Below are positions 9,691-21,863 of a stretch of DNA of 64,000 nt, in pieces (position 1 is the first letter of the stretch; each line of letters starts with the position of its first letter). The notes beneath the pieces are model-generated. The model had not been told where the DNA came from. It searched no databases and saw only the letters and a program-made list of their open reading frames with translations. This stretch comes from Vitis vinifera (taxonomy: Eukaryota; Streptophyta; Magnoliopsida; Vitales; Vitaceae): contig NC_081818.1 of assembly GCF_030704535.1 (NCBI RefSeq), forward strand, positions 25,459,001-25,523,000. Direction: 5' to 3'. A program made the position numbers and the translations under genes.

Positions 9691-11734
9691 TATCATTTCA
9701 TTATTTGGGGTTTTAAGCACTGCCGGAGAAAATATGTAAGAGAATTAGATGGTCAAAAAGTAATAGGAAGGAGAAAAAAAAAATATTGACTTAGTAAAAA
9801 TGCATGGACCTTGGGAAGGGTTAATTTTGATGACATCTTTAAGATTTTATGAAAATACATTTGTTCATTATTAATTTCAAATTTTCTCGATTAATACTTT
9901 TATCATTGTGTTTATTTTTTAAATTTTAATTTTTTTTTATAGAGATTTGAAGTGAAAAGATTTTAGGTAATAATAATTCTCAAATGTTAGAAAGGTTTAA
10001 GGTTGAAAAGATAGACTTTTAGCCTTATTTGATCCAACCAATCTATGGGACTTGAATCAATTCAATAGATTGGGAACTAGTTGAATCGATTGCCCTTTCC
10101 TAGTCAAGGTCCGACCCAAGGTGCAAAAATTTTTGTTTGAACTTGCATTCCCAATCTAGGTTAACCTTTATCAATCGAACTTCGAAAATGACAAACAATT
10201 ACCTTTTAAGTATTTATTGAGATGAGAACACTTGCATTGAATTCCTTATCTAACATTTTTCTCTCGTTCAAAGTATTCAACTCTTTGTACGTCTATTTAT
10301 TCATCTTAACTTCTTTTATATTTAAGTATTTATTGTGCTAGGTTGAGTGTTGTTAAACCTTTATTAATTTGAGTAAGGTTGAATGTCGAAGCTTTAAATT
10401 AAAGATTCAATTTGAACATACTTGTATGTATCCATTGGAATCATTGACTTTAAGTGTAAGATTTGAAAACTTGGATTAGAAGACTTAAAAATTTAGATTG
10501 AAAGCCTTGAACTAGTAGTCCCTCACTTGAAAGGAGTTTGAGGGTAAACATAGGTGAGTATTGTAGAACTACTATAAAAATCGTCTTTAGGATGTTAGTT
10601 TTTAAATTTTAAAAACATGTTTGTTAATTAATTTTTAACTAAAACCAATTTTTTAATCTTCTTAGGATTATGTAATAACTATGTAAACCTTAATGGATAT
10701 GTCTTTATATTTTAGTTTTCAAATTTTAAAAATATGTTTTGATATTAATGGATATGTGAAAACGGTTTTTGAGTAGTTGAAATATCATATAAATTTTAAT
10801 TAGGGATGTTGACTTATTGGCATGTGAGTTGTATCGACTATTTTATTGGGTCAGTATTTGTGCATCCATTATTGTATGTCTATTTTCTTGTTTGTTGAAA
10901 AGATTGAAAAAAATAAAAGAAGAAGTGAAAACTCAAACGATTAATTCACATGATGAACCTTCTTGAGTTTGATTTAAAAATATCTATTTATCATTTTCTA
11001 ATTGTTATCCATAGTTGAAATGCAATGCATTTACAATATTAGTAATACTGTTAGTCTAAACATTTAATGAAATTTAATTTAATTTAGATTCAATTCAAAT
11101 TTAGGGCTATTTAGATTTTAAATGAAAAAAACAAACACTAATTTAACTCTTTCCCTTTTTTTTTCTTAAATTAAAATAAACTTTAGATTTCACAAAAATT
11201 CTCTAACGATTACATGTATTTATTATCCACTTTACCCCATGATAATGCATGAACTCATTATCGATTAAGTATATTTCAAGTAACTAGAAACCATGGGCAA
11301 GATAGTAATTTTCATTATTTAGACCTGAATTGTTAATTAAATTGAAATATACTCCCTATTAGAGATAAAAATATAAGATATAGAAGTTAAGATTACCTTT
11401 AAATACACTTTATATTTTGTGTTTTTAAAATTTAAAAATAATAATAAATTTTATATAATATATAAGAATTTATAGATTTTATATTTTTTTAAATGAAAAT
11501 TATTTCAAAAAAATAAGATCTTAAAAAAATTATTATCTCAAATTTAAAAAAATTTTAAAGTGATTTTAGAAAACATAAGATAAATCCTTTTTTATATATA
11601 TAAAATATTTTATTTTTATACAAAGATTTTTAATTTTAAAAAATAAAAAATAGTAAATATTTCCCGACGATTATGCTGATTGAGTCGCATATGATTGGTC
11701 TGTGTCTTATAATTATTTTGGTATTAGGAGCCGT
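9691..11734. other. AT-rich spacer, possible old LTR-element debris
   Basis: No gene recognised. About 10020-10200 is rich in GAATCGATTG and CAATCTA motifs, as in some plant LTRs, but no ends, PBS or coding motifs were found. Confidence 0.3.
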
Positions 11735-11850
11735 GCATAAACATCCTTCAGGGCTACAAGCCGGCGGATATTTTTCCCAGTCGCAAATCCTCTTCTTATC
11801 CAAAATGATGTGACCGATCACATTGATAGTGGCAGGATGCGCTCTAGGAT
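11735..11850 (-). repeat. Old inverted repeat, right copy
   Basis: The minus strand matches 8541-8640 in direct reading. The minus-strand frame across it reads GHIILDKKRICDWEKYPP; the other copy gives AHIISDKKRICGWE in one frame. This hints at a once-coding origin, but I do not recognise a family. Confidence 0.55.
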
Positions 11851-12082
11851 GCCTGGCCACCAATAATTTAAGATATATTTAAATAAATAAAAAATTTAAC
11901 CACGATATTTCTTTAAAAATTTTAAAATCTAAGGTATAATTTTATATGAAATTTTAATAAATAATAAAACATTATTAATACATATATTAACAGTTTGTTA
12001 TGAATGTAAAATTTTTGAAATTTTTTTATGCTATATATTTAAAATCGTATATGGCATTTTGTTAGGGTGTAATAACATAGCT

Positions 12083-12374
12083 ATTGCCTATATTTGGTTT
12101 CAAAAAATATTTTTAAAAATAATTTTATTATATTTGATTTATCATAAAAAATATAAAAGAAATATAAATATAATTAAAATTAATAAAAATTTATATATGT
12201 TTAAGTTATTTAAATTTTTTTATAAAATAATTAAATAAGAAAAATAAGTTTGAAGTAAGAAATAAAAATAATTTGTTAACTTTAAATTATTATTATTATT
12301 TTATATATATTTTTTGTTTTTGTTTCATTTCATTGGAGGTTGGGAATAGATATATATCCCGGAATGGGTGACGC
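12083..12374 (+). mobile_element. AT-rich MITE of the ATGTTTGG-ended family, in unit A
   Basis: Begins with ATATTTGGTTTC and has an AT-rich body (TTTGATTTATCATAAAAAATAT, TTAAGTTATTTAAAT) shared with the copies at 27771-28030, 39611-39941 and 63840-64000. Its right end is eroded. Present at the same place in unit B, so it predates the duplication. Confidence 0.6.
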
Positions 12375-12742
12375 AAATAATTAGAATAAATTTGTAAAAA
12401 AAATATAGAACATCTCCAAGATGATAGAGTTAGGAATAGGATTGAAGTGGACAGCACATTTGAGTGGACAAGAAAAATGGAAATAATTGTATTTTGTACT
12501 AGACGTGTTGGAATGTGTTTCCTTTTGGTATTTCCTCTAAAGCAAATATAGTGAAAAGGAAAAATAAAATATTAATTGGATAAAATTAAACTTATTTTTA
12601 TCTTGCCTGCATATTATTTATTTTAATATTTCTATTCTATTTAAAAAACCTAAGATAAAAAACCCTCATTAAAAAAAAAAAAAAAAAACTAAGATAAAAA
12701 ACCCTCATTAAAAAAAATAAAAAAATTAAGGGAATTTTAAAA

Positions 12743-13660
12743 TGTTAGAAATATTAGGCTAATCCAACCTATAATAATCATCTTAGAGGGGGAGAGGGAG
12801 ATACCCTACACTTGAGAAACTTCCTCTCAAACAAATGAATGATCTTACAAAAATCCTAACACAAGAACTTTAGGATCAAATGATACAAAAAAAACTAGGA
12901 TTGAATGGTGCACTAAAGATATGCAAGTTTTGAAATAATGGTGCACTAAAAAATACACTTCCAATGCTCAAATATAATTAAGAAAGATTTGGGAAGGTTA
13001 AGCTTCTTAAACAATGAAGATTGGAGCCTTTTTATAGAAGAGAAAAACCAAACTAGCCGTTTGGGGGTTTGATCGGTCGAGCTAGGGGTTGACCGGTTGA
13101 CTAGCCGTTAGCATTAAATGCTTGGCAGGTGACCGTTGGGCCTCAGTCGAACCTCGACCGATCCTCGATCGGGAAGAGAAGACCACTAGGAGAGAGAGAA
13201 ACTTTTTGGTCTCTTTCAACCGGTCCTCGATCGAACTAGCACAACCGGTTGACCGGTTGAGCCATTTTTTGGCTCAACATCCAACCTTTTTCAACTTAAA
13301 ACCTTTTAAAACAAGTTTGAGAAATATTTAACATAAGGTTTTAGTTGAAAACATGAAATTATTCAATTCTTAAGATATTTAAAACAATATTACTCTTGAA
13401 TGATTTTGATGCATGAATAAAAAATGAAATGTATGAAAGTTCTAGTGCACCAACAACCTTACAAAGAGATCTTATGAAACTTAGGTCTTGAAAAACACTT
13501 CTCTTTGAGGCGATCTTCTTCTTTATGATTTCTCCTTGACTTGATTTGTCTTTGTGATTGCCACTTTGGAAATCGTCTTGCCTAATCACACTTGAAATAT
13601 AATCATTAGTTCTAAACCTTGTTTTGTTATAATCAAGATTAACCAAACCTTGGTTTCACA
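12743..13660. mobile_element. Solo LTR of an LTR retrotransposon
   Basis: A 918-bp block beginning TGTTAGAAAT and ending GGTTTCACA, flanked by the 5-bp target-site duplication TAAAA (12738-12742 and 13661-13665). No internal coding region, so it is the usual product of LTR-LTR recombination. The interior has repeated CCGGTTGACCGG and CCTCGATCG motifs. Unit B has the flanks joined without it (about 28250), showing that it landed in unit A after the duplication. Superfamily not determinable from the LTR alone. Confidence 0.85.
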
Positions 13661-13783
13661 TAAAATATATGATAATTTTTAATAAAAAATAAATTTTGAA
13701 AATTTGTTCTGAGAATAAGTTCTTTAAGAACTTTTCTTATTTTTAAAAAATTATTCCTAAAAACCTTTTTATTTTTTAGAAAC

Positions 13784-13893
13784 ATTTTTGAACACTTGAT
13801 CCCTTATTTATTTTTAATCAAAATGTTTTAAAAAGAATATTTTTGAACACTTGATCCCTTATTTATTTTCAATCAAAATGTTTTAAAAAGAAA
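13784..13893 (+). repeat. 55-bp tandem duplication
   Basis: Two nearly identical 55-bp units (13784-13838, 13839-13893) containing GAACACTTGATCCC and AATCAAAATGTTTT. Unit B has one related, single-copy stretch. Confidence 0.85.
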
Positions 13894-14514
13894 AATTATT
13901 TAAACATTTATGAGCAGGAAAATGCTAATCTCTAGGTTGTTAAATGCTAATCTCCAGCTTGTTAAACGGAGCAAGATTTGACATAAAATGAGGAATAATT
14001 ATTGGACAAAATTATTGTTGTTATAAAATATGAGATTTTATCGAAACTTGTGGATGATCTTGATGTATATATGACTCCTATAAAAGAGAGATACCTCTAA
14101 TGAAATTCTATTTTCTTCGTACATTCTAATTTTTCTTTTTTCTTCTTATTTCACTTTGTAATTTTTGTTTTTCCTTTTTATTACTCATACGTGCAATCAT
14201 GTGATTATAATCATATATTTCTACTTTTGAATTATATGGAAATAATTTAAATTTTTACAAAATAGATTTTGAATTATACTTATCAAAATTAAAATATATT
14301 TTATTTTTTTAATGAATATGAATTATAGTTCTGACTACTTGAAAGAATTTTATAGAAAAAATATATTTTTTTAAAATTATTTATTTTTGGATTTTAAAAT
14401 TTAACCATGATATGTTTAAAATAGAAAAAAAAAAGCTAAAAGAAAAACTAAATTTTATTTTTGAGATAAAAAATGAAACTGAATAACATATCATAGATAG
14501 AAGCTGATTTGGTC

Positions 14515-15715
14515 TACTAAAAAAGTAGATAATGCTTCGGTTTTATAAAACTTAAACTTATTACTTAATAATTTAAATTTATTTTTAAATTAAATTATAC
14601 TTAAATTATTAATTTAAAATTTATTACTTAATTTTTACTTTTAATTAGGCAAAGCAGGTTGAGTAATAGTGGAGGTGGGGAAAAAGCAAATGAGATTGTG
14701 GAGGTAAGTAGGTAATTAGGGCAAATGAGAGTAAAAAATTAAATTAAAGATGTAGATTTAAGAATAAGTTAATTGATTTTATCTATTACTTAAAATTATT
14801 TATTTATTTATTTTATTTGATGAAAGAAACTACAATGTAGAATGCCTATAAATTTGATTGAAAGATGAACCACAATCAAAACTAGCTTTATAACATCTTT
14901 AAAAAAATTTGATTAGCAAATAATTGATTCTAAATTACAAATACCTTTCATAACTAAACAATCTGCTATTATATTTGTTTCCCTATAAATATAATGACAA
15001 TCATAAATATTTAAATCTCTAACATGTCATTTCTTAAAGTCATACATTCCATAATAATTATTAAAACATTACTTTTATGACTACTTGTAAGTTGTAACTA
15101 TTTTTATAGTACCATTAGAGTCTCTAATAACCCATTTTAAAGTATTTTTATTCTTTATTTTTGAGCTATCAAAATTTAATTTGAATCTTTCATTAATTGA
15201 ATATATCCAATGAATTCATTTTTCAGGGATATTGCGTTATTTGATTAGAAGATATGAGTCGATCTTATAATCCTGAAGATTTTGGAAGTTTTAAGGTAGC
15301 TTTGTCAATTATGAGAAAGGGGTTGAGTTGGATTTTCCTAAAAAATACTTGATTTTTATGAATCTATATATTCACAAGATAATGAAATTTTTTTTCATAG
15401 GATGCTTGAAAATTTTGTAATTAATTTTATAATTTTTATACATCGGCTTCGAGGTAAGATAGGAAGTCACATTTATAAAAGGGAAGTGTATAACAATTAT
15501 ACTTCAATGCAAAGATGACATATGTTGAAATTTTCAGCCTCCTAGCAACAGAAACTTACAAATAAGGAGGACATCTCAATATTTTTGGTAAAAGATTTAG
15601 TTTCAAAATAATTTCAAAGTTAAAAGTTATTTTTAAAATATATTTAATTTTTTTTAATAATTTAAATTAAATTATTAAGTCAATTAAGTTATTAATTCAG
15701 TTAAGATACCACTTC
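14515..15715. mobile_element. Unit A-specific inserted segment with LINE debris
   Basis: Unit B runs directly from the equivalent of about 14515 to 15716, so some 1.2 kb is extra here. Both outer 150 bp are rich in TTACTTAATAATTTAA-like phrases in opposite orientation, suggesting inverted ends, but exact termini and target duplication could not be fixed. Confidence 0.55.
14800..15245 (-). mobile_element. LINE fragment, RNase H 3' end
   Basis: The minus strand shows the RNase H domain typical of plant L1-like LINEs: a VIRDSNGTI motif near 15120, an ECMTLRNDML stretch near 15040 and a YRETN-IADC stretch near 14975, over several frames. It ends in an A-rich tail with ATAAATAAAT units near 14800. 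It is heavily decayed, with multiple stops and frame changes, and only the 3' end remains. Confidence 0.6.
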
Positions 15716-16078
15716 TTTACCACCATTGAATTCGTAAAAGTAGTCTTTAGTGTTTGAACACGTAATGAGTGGAGGGGACTTCACTGTGGAAAAGTCAATT
15801 TATCAACATTGGCATTTCGGTAGCTAGAGGGAAACACCATGGGAGTTTTCATCTTCTCCAGCTTCGTATAGGATATAGGCGACGATGCTCCTCCACATTC
15901 ACCACCAACTCAGCACTGTCATCACTCCTCTCGCAGCCTTTCGCCCCACCTCTTCTTTTTTATAAGTGATAAAAAAGCTTCTATAAAAATATCCAATTCT
16001 TTGGGTCTTTGAGCTTCTCAGATCTCTAAGCCCACTTGAGAAAGTTTAGCAAACAGGGGAACAGCTTGTTTTGATGAG
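15716..16078 (+). promoter_or_regulatory. MFS-A promoter and 5' UTR
   Basis: Conserved with 28745-29122 in front of MFS-B. A tiny upstream ATG (16074-16076, ATG AGA TGA) overlaps the main start in both copies, so initiation context may matter. The core promoter was not pinned down; TTTATAAGT at about 15958 is one candidate. Confidence 0.5.
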
Positions 16079-19000
16079 ATGATTCGACTACCAGAGAGGT
16101 TTAGAGCGTTTTTTAACAACAGATGGCTGGTGTTTGTGGCCGCAATGTGGATACAGTCGTGTGCCGGAATTGGGTACTTGTTTGGGAGTTTATCGCCGGT
16201 GATTAAGAGCTCACTCAACTATAATCAGAGGCAGATTGCAAGGTTGGGTGTGGCTAAGGATATCGGAGACAGTGTTGGGTTTTGGATTGGGAGCTTGTGT
16301 GAGATTTTGCCTCTGTGGGTTGCTCTGCTCATTGGTGCTTTGCAGAATTTAATTGGGTATGGGTGGGTTTGGTTGATTATCACTCATCGAGTTCCAACTC
16401 TGCCCTTGTGGGCTGTGAGTATCGCTTATCAAATACTTTTCCCTTTCCTCTCCCCTTTCCATTTCACGTGAACCATCGCCTAAAGTAGCTGTGCTTTTTT
16501 GTTTCTTCTTTCTTTTGGTTTTTGTTTGATGTCAGTTTTTTTATTTTGTCTGGTTTTCTTTTAGTTACTCATAATGATCTGGGTCTTTTTGTTATACTTT
16601 GGAAGATGTACTGGGTATCTCAAACCAAGTGAAAATGATCACATAAACTGGAGACCTTGTTTTCTTTCTTCCTTTATAGATTTCCGGAGCATAGTTCAAT
16701 CTTTTTTTTTTGTTTGTTTGATTAGAGCAGTCCTCAATTTAATTTGTAAATCGGATAATCTCTTGCAAGAATAATTTTTATTCTCAACCTTTCGGCATAG
16801 TTTCTGGATTTTAACGTCCGGAGTCCTGCGACTGATGGTGGGCTGTTTTATTGTATTGTCCTTGATTGAGCAAAGGAGTTAATTTTATTATTTTTTATAT
16901 TCAATCTTTTTTGGATTAGACGATTCTTTGGTTGTATTTGTGAAATTTGATTAACGGTCCAAATTAGAGTAGGGGGTTTCTATTTTATTTTATTTCTCTG
17001 ATTTTGCTTTCTATCATAGTTAGTCCTTTCCATTTGAGTCGAGATTTGCATTTCTGCTGGTGAAACAGCATCATCCTTCTGTGCATGAAATAAGAAATTA
17101 TATTGAAGATGGTTAATAAATAGGTTTGGCAGATGTTTATGCTTTAGATATCCAACAGTCTAAGGGCGAAGGTGATTCTGACTGATTTCAGATGTCGGAA
17201 TTAGTTGTTCTACTGGGCTCCAATACTCCCTTGGGGTTTGTCATAAATCAATAGATCTTCAAAACTTTCAACAATGTGGTTGAAAAGTTTGGCTTTGCAA
17301 ATACATGAATCACATTTTACCTTTGAAACGGTTCTATCCTCGTTTTTTCTCATTACAGTTCTGGAGTCAGATATTTGTTCCTTTTGTTTTGTATTTCCTA
17401 ATACACTAGACTAACTCCTAATGCAATTTATTATGCAGTTCCAACTTGTCTTCCTATGGGCATTAATAATTGGCTGAGCTGTAGTTATCATCTGAGTCAT
17501 GCACCAAAAAGCTTCTGAAACTTTGTATTCTAGACAATTTTAGATTTAAGCTGGTCAGATGGATCCTTAAAAGTAATATGCTAAATTTGACAACTTGTAG
17601 AGGGTTGATTATTACATGTGTAGCTCACCCACAAAAATGCAATCCAAAAAAGAAAAAAAATCTGATCCTTGTGTCTAGATGTCTGTTTCTATTATTGCAT
17701 AGACGACATATATATGTTATAATGATGGAGTCTGCAATGCAGTTGGATGATGAACATCTATTACAATATTGAAATTTGAGACAATTATATAGAAGTTTGA
17801 TTTTTAGAGTCATGTGCTCTAATCAGAGATAACTTAGGATACTTTTTAATCTTGCATCCCTTCTTGCTGTGGTTAAATTGTTAATGGATATCAGTATGCA
17901 GATATGCATTCTTATATTTGTGGGAACAAATGGTGAGACCTACTTCAATACGGTGGATCTGGTTTCCTGTGTGCAAAATTTCCCAAAGAGCCGGGGGCCC
18001 GTGGTTGGAATATTAAAAGGCTTTTCTGGGTTGAGTGGCGCCATTCTGACGCAGATATATACCATGATCCATTCCCCTGATCACGCATCCCTCGTATTCA
18101 TGGTTGCAGTGGGTCCAACAATGGTAGTTTTTGCTCTAATGTTCATTGTTAGACCTGTTGGAGGTCACAGACAAGTCCGGCCAACTGATGACTTAAGTTT
18201 CACATTCATCTATGGTGTCTGCCTCGTTTTGGCTGCTTATTTGATGGGGGTCATGCTTCTTCAAGACCTAGTTGACTTAAGCCACACAGTGGTCACAATT
18301 TTTACAGCAATTTTGTTTGTCCTCGTTTTGGTACCAATTGTGATTCCTGTGTCATTGAGTTTTCCCTCAGAGCCAAAAGCTCCTGAACTAGAGGCTCTTC
18401 TAACAGAGCCACAGAAAGAAGAACCTGGCAAGTCCGAACAGGATGCAACTGAGGTTATATTTAGTGAGTTGGAAGATGAGAAGCCTAAGGAAGTAGACTT
18501 GCTTCCAGCATCAGAAAGGCAAAAACGAATTGCCCATTTGCAAGCAAAACTGTTCCAAGCAGCTGCAGAAGGAGCTGTGAGGGTCAAGAGGAGGAGGGGG
18601 CCACGTAGAGGGGAGGACTTTACCCTGATGCAGGCTTTGATTAAGGCGGACTTTTGGCTTATCTTTTTCTCACTTCTATTGGGTTCTGGATCTGGTTTGA
18701 CAGTGATTGATAATTTGGGACAGATGAGCCAGTCTTTAGGATATGATAATACACATATATTTGTATCCATGATCAGCATTTGGAATTTTCTTGGTCGAAT
18801 TGGTGGAGGTTACTTCTCTGAGATGATAGTCAGGTATAAACTTGCTTCATTTCCATTGGGTTTCCAGATTTGGTTTTGATTTTGGTTTGTGCTCATTTTT
18901 CTTATCCGATCTTGTGATATTTGTTGAGTAGGGACTATGCTTACCCACGGCCAGTGGCCATGGCAGTGGCCCAAGTTACAATGGCACTTGGACACTTATT

Positions 19001-19439
19001 CTTTGCTATGGGATGGCCCGGGTCACTGTACATTGGTACTCTATTGATTGGGCTTGGTTATGGAGCCCACTGGGCAATTGTGCCAGCTGCTGCCTCTGAG
19101 TTGTTTGGCTTGAAGAACTTTGGGGCTTTATACAATTTTATCAATCTTGCAAATCCTACAGGTTCACTAGTGTTTTCTGGTGTCATTGCTAGCAGTATCT
19201 ATGATCGTGAAGCGGAGAAACAAGCTCATCACCACCATCACCAGCAGCAGAACATGGGATCAATTTTCTCTGGCATGCTTAGTGTGGATGACCCTCCAAA
19301 ATGTGAAGGTTCCATATGCTTCTTTCTCACTTCTATGATAATGTCTGGTATCTGCATTATAGCAGTTGTTTTAAGCATGGTACTCGTACATCGGACAAAG
19401 GTCGTCTATGCCAACCTCTATGGAAAATCACGTACTTGA
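16079..19439 (+). CDS. Nodulin-like MFS transporter A (NFD4-like)
   Basis: Three coding exons: 16079-16414, 17902-18833 and 18932-19439. Introns are GT-AG, 1487 bp (phase 0) and 98 bp (codon AG|G split). They join to 591 codons plus stop. The N-terminal half is the plant Nodulin-like domain (PF06813): WIQSCAGIGYLFGSLSP in helix 1, GTNGETYFNTVDLVSCVQNF, then SRGPVVGILKGFSGLSGAI. A charged cytosolic loop (SERQKRIAHLQAKL, KRRRGPRRGEDFT) precedes the C-terminal MFS half, with LGRIGGGYFSE and GLGYGAHWAIVPAAASELFG. A His-rich run (AHHHHH) lies in a late loop. About 12 helices are expected. Relatives are called NUCLEAR FUSION DEFECTIVE 4-like; the substrate is not established. About 94% identical to MFS-B by eye, and intact. 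Confidence 0.93.
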
Positions 19440-20139
19440 CTCATGGCAAGAGTAGCAAAAGGGGCATTGTGAGTATAGTGTTTGTCCAATTTATGTTGAT
19501 GTTCTGTATACTTCATCCGAGCTCATGGAGAAGTTGCTCATTTTTAACCCATGTTTCTGAAAGTATTTATTGAGGGAGAGATGGTAAAGCTTAGCAATTC
19601 TCCAGAACACACGACTCCAGAGGGGGAAGCAGATGGAATTTAGACACTGCTATTTTCAGGTGTTCCACAACGTTTGCTATAATGTATTGGAGTCACGCAT
19701 GGTTCTATTTTGTATGTTAAGGTTGTGTATTTCTTTTCATTCTAGTTTGGACATTTATTTGGTGTGGAAGTATCAAATTTGTTCCCTAAAAGTTCTTTCC
19801 TACGGCTGTTGTTGGGACTTTTTGAGGAGGATGTGCTTACTATTTTTTCATTCATTATTTAACACTGAATTTCTTTATTTGCTTACATTTTGAGAAAAGT
19901 TACAGAATTTTAGTTGTAAAGCAAGCATCATCTGGCAGGCTATATGACCATCATGATTATCTAGTCTATGAAAAGAATTGCAAAACTTTAATGTCGTAGG
20001 TCTTGTTATGAAGACTGAACATTTCAAGGATGAAAGAGAGTCCGCTTACACAGGCGATCAGAAAACAGAGTACATGCAGGGGATATCAGGAAACTGGAAA
20101 ATGAGGAATTCGTTACAGAACTTGTTGCTGAGACATTGC

Positions 20140-20853
20140 CTTCATGATTGAAGGCTGTGCAATCCGTCCTAATTTCTCCTTGGTCACCAGTTTTGATGCC
20201 AACACTCCCAAGCTTCCTCATTGCTGTGATGGCCAACTCTCCCAAGCTTCCTCATTGCTGTGATGGAAGCTCCATTGTATTAAAATATTGTGTGAATCAC
20301 CGAATACCTTGGCCTTGAGTTTTGTATATTATATATAGATTTTACAAGGATGCTATACATGGAAAGCAAATAAATTCCCGCATGATTCTAGCTCTATATA
20401 TGTAAACTATAATTTGTCAAATAATGTATGTTAACTGTACAGAATAATAAATGAAGAAATAAGGAAAAGTATGGACAACAAAGCTGTCATTTGACACATT
20501 GAACTCACCTGGGCTGTTGGCAAAATCAGTGACCGTAGGCTGAGATGTAGGGTCAGTGAAGAGCACCTCATATTAAGCTGGCTAAGTGTGTCTCGCAAAC
20601 ATGAAGTTGAGTTGGTCAAAGATCAAAGGAGGGTTCGAGTAGGTTTCCAGCAACCCGAGATACTTGATAGATGAGACCATCACGACAACCCAATTCTACA
20701 CTGAATCAAGGGCCTCCAACCTGACAGTTTTCAGAATGAGTTTTTGGTTAAAAAAAGCGAGATACAATTTCAGTTACTGCTAATGAGGTCCTGCGTCCTT
20801 ACCAGGGCTACAACATCTCTGGCAGCTAGAGCCAGAATATCTGCACAAGAGAC
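20140..20853 (-). pseudogene. Class III peroxidase pseudogene, remnant in unit A
   Basis: Minus-strand debris matching the intact peroxidase at 41309-43213. The 3' end of exon 3 is present (about 20140-20277) with an internal local duplication of the CCCAAGCTTCCTCATTGC phrase. A 219-bp insertion follows (20278-20496). Then come more exon 3 pieces with the middle of the exon deleted (the haem-binding histidine region is lost), the exon 3 acceptor region (about 20725), and the first bases of exon 2 (about 20800-20853), where similarity stops. Exon 1 is absent. Clearly non-functional. Confidence 0.88.
20278..20496. mobile_element. Small insertion in peroxidase remnant
   Basis: 219 AT-rich bases absent from both other peroxidase copies, flanked by CATTG on both sides (20273-20277, 20497-20501), so probably an insertion with a 5-bp target duplication. 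No clear terminal repeats, family unknown. Confidence 0.5.
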
Positions 20854-21863
20854 TTGTGGGCACTAAAGCTAGTGGCCAGCCGTATAGTCTCACCCGAGCG
20901 ATCCATCCGAGCGGTATGGTACCTGGCCGAGATTTATAACCCAAAAGACAGACGCTCGGGCAGCTGGACACAATAAATGGAACGGTTATGCATTTTGCGC
21001 AAGACAGGCAACTGTTACATGTCATAAATAATTGATCATTATCAGTGGTCAATGATTGAGCGTTACACATTAAAGCTGCAATTAAGGACAATTATAAGGG
21101 CAAAAAGCAACGTTAAAGATCACCCTCTATAGACACCACCCGACACCAGGGGAAAGGTACCCAAAATGATTCCTACAAAATCCTTGCCAAAACATTGGGG
21201 TTTTGCTTGGACAGGATTCGAGCACACCTTTTTTTGCTGGTCAAGAGAAGTGCAAATTGATTTCAAGGGATATAATATTTCTCTAGGTGTGGATGTGTGT
21301 TCTTGAAAATAATTTTTGGTTCATGGATAGAAATAGACTTATTGGTGGAAATTAATTAATATTTTCATTATTTATGGAGTCATGAGTGAGTTTGAGCTTT
21401 CTTGACAAATTGTTAATAATAATTTTTTTTTTTTAATCTATGCATATGATAAATAGGTAAGGTTTCTCACTCTTATTGGTTTTTTTTATCAATATGAATA
21501 ATTTTTAGCTCAATGATTAGAAGATAAGTGTGTGATTCTCATGTTTCTCATCATTGTTGGATCATTGTGTGTTCATTGGAAATCATTTTGGTGTTTTTCA
21601 TGTGGTCTTCTATCAAAATCATTTTTGTGTTGGGTATAGATTGATCTGCTCTGGGGTTGGATCTATCCATTGTGCTGACAATCATTTGGCCGAGAGTCTA
21701 TGTACAATTTGCGGATCAATCCAACAAGATCAATGTTATGTAGTTCCAACACTTTTAGCAGTCTCTTATATTCAGGTTTCAGTCTTTTGGTTGAGAGCAT
21801 ATGACCGGAATTTGGATTGAACCACCAAGATCAATGTTACTCACTCCACGTTTCTCACCCTTA
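20854..21863. other. Non-duplicated DNA, left part of the A/B separator
   Basis: 20854-21240 is less AT-rich than its surroundings and starts abruptly inside peroxidase exon 2, so it looks like the edge of an inserted element or a rearrangement. No coding motif recognised. 21240-21863 has open frames with no family resemblance. Confidence 0.4.

Larger units (their letters stand above)
11935..20853 (+). repeat. Segmental duplication unit A (MFS + peroxidase remnant)
   Basis: Collinear with unit B (27628-35477 and onward). The match begins in both at TAATTTTATATGAAATTTTAATAAA and runs through the MFS promoter, exons and introns, the 3' flank and into the peroxidase copy. Unit A stops matching at about 20853 inside peroxidase exon 2. 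It carries a solo LTR and a 1.2-kb LINE-bearing segment that unit B lacks. Confidence 0.9.

Noticed and set aside
18261-18779. Antisense 172-codon open frame over MFS-A exon 2
   Set aside because: Shadow of the MFS coding strand; no start context or family resemblance.
19220-19250. Run of five histidines in MFS-A, like a vector tag
   Set aside because: It is present in both genomic copies within a natural His/Gln-rich loop.
20780-21091. Minus-strand 103-codon open frame with many cysteines
   Set aside because: It spans the join of dead peroxidase exon 2 and unrelated DNA, so it cannot be an old gene.
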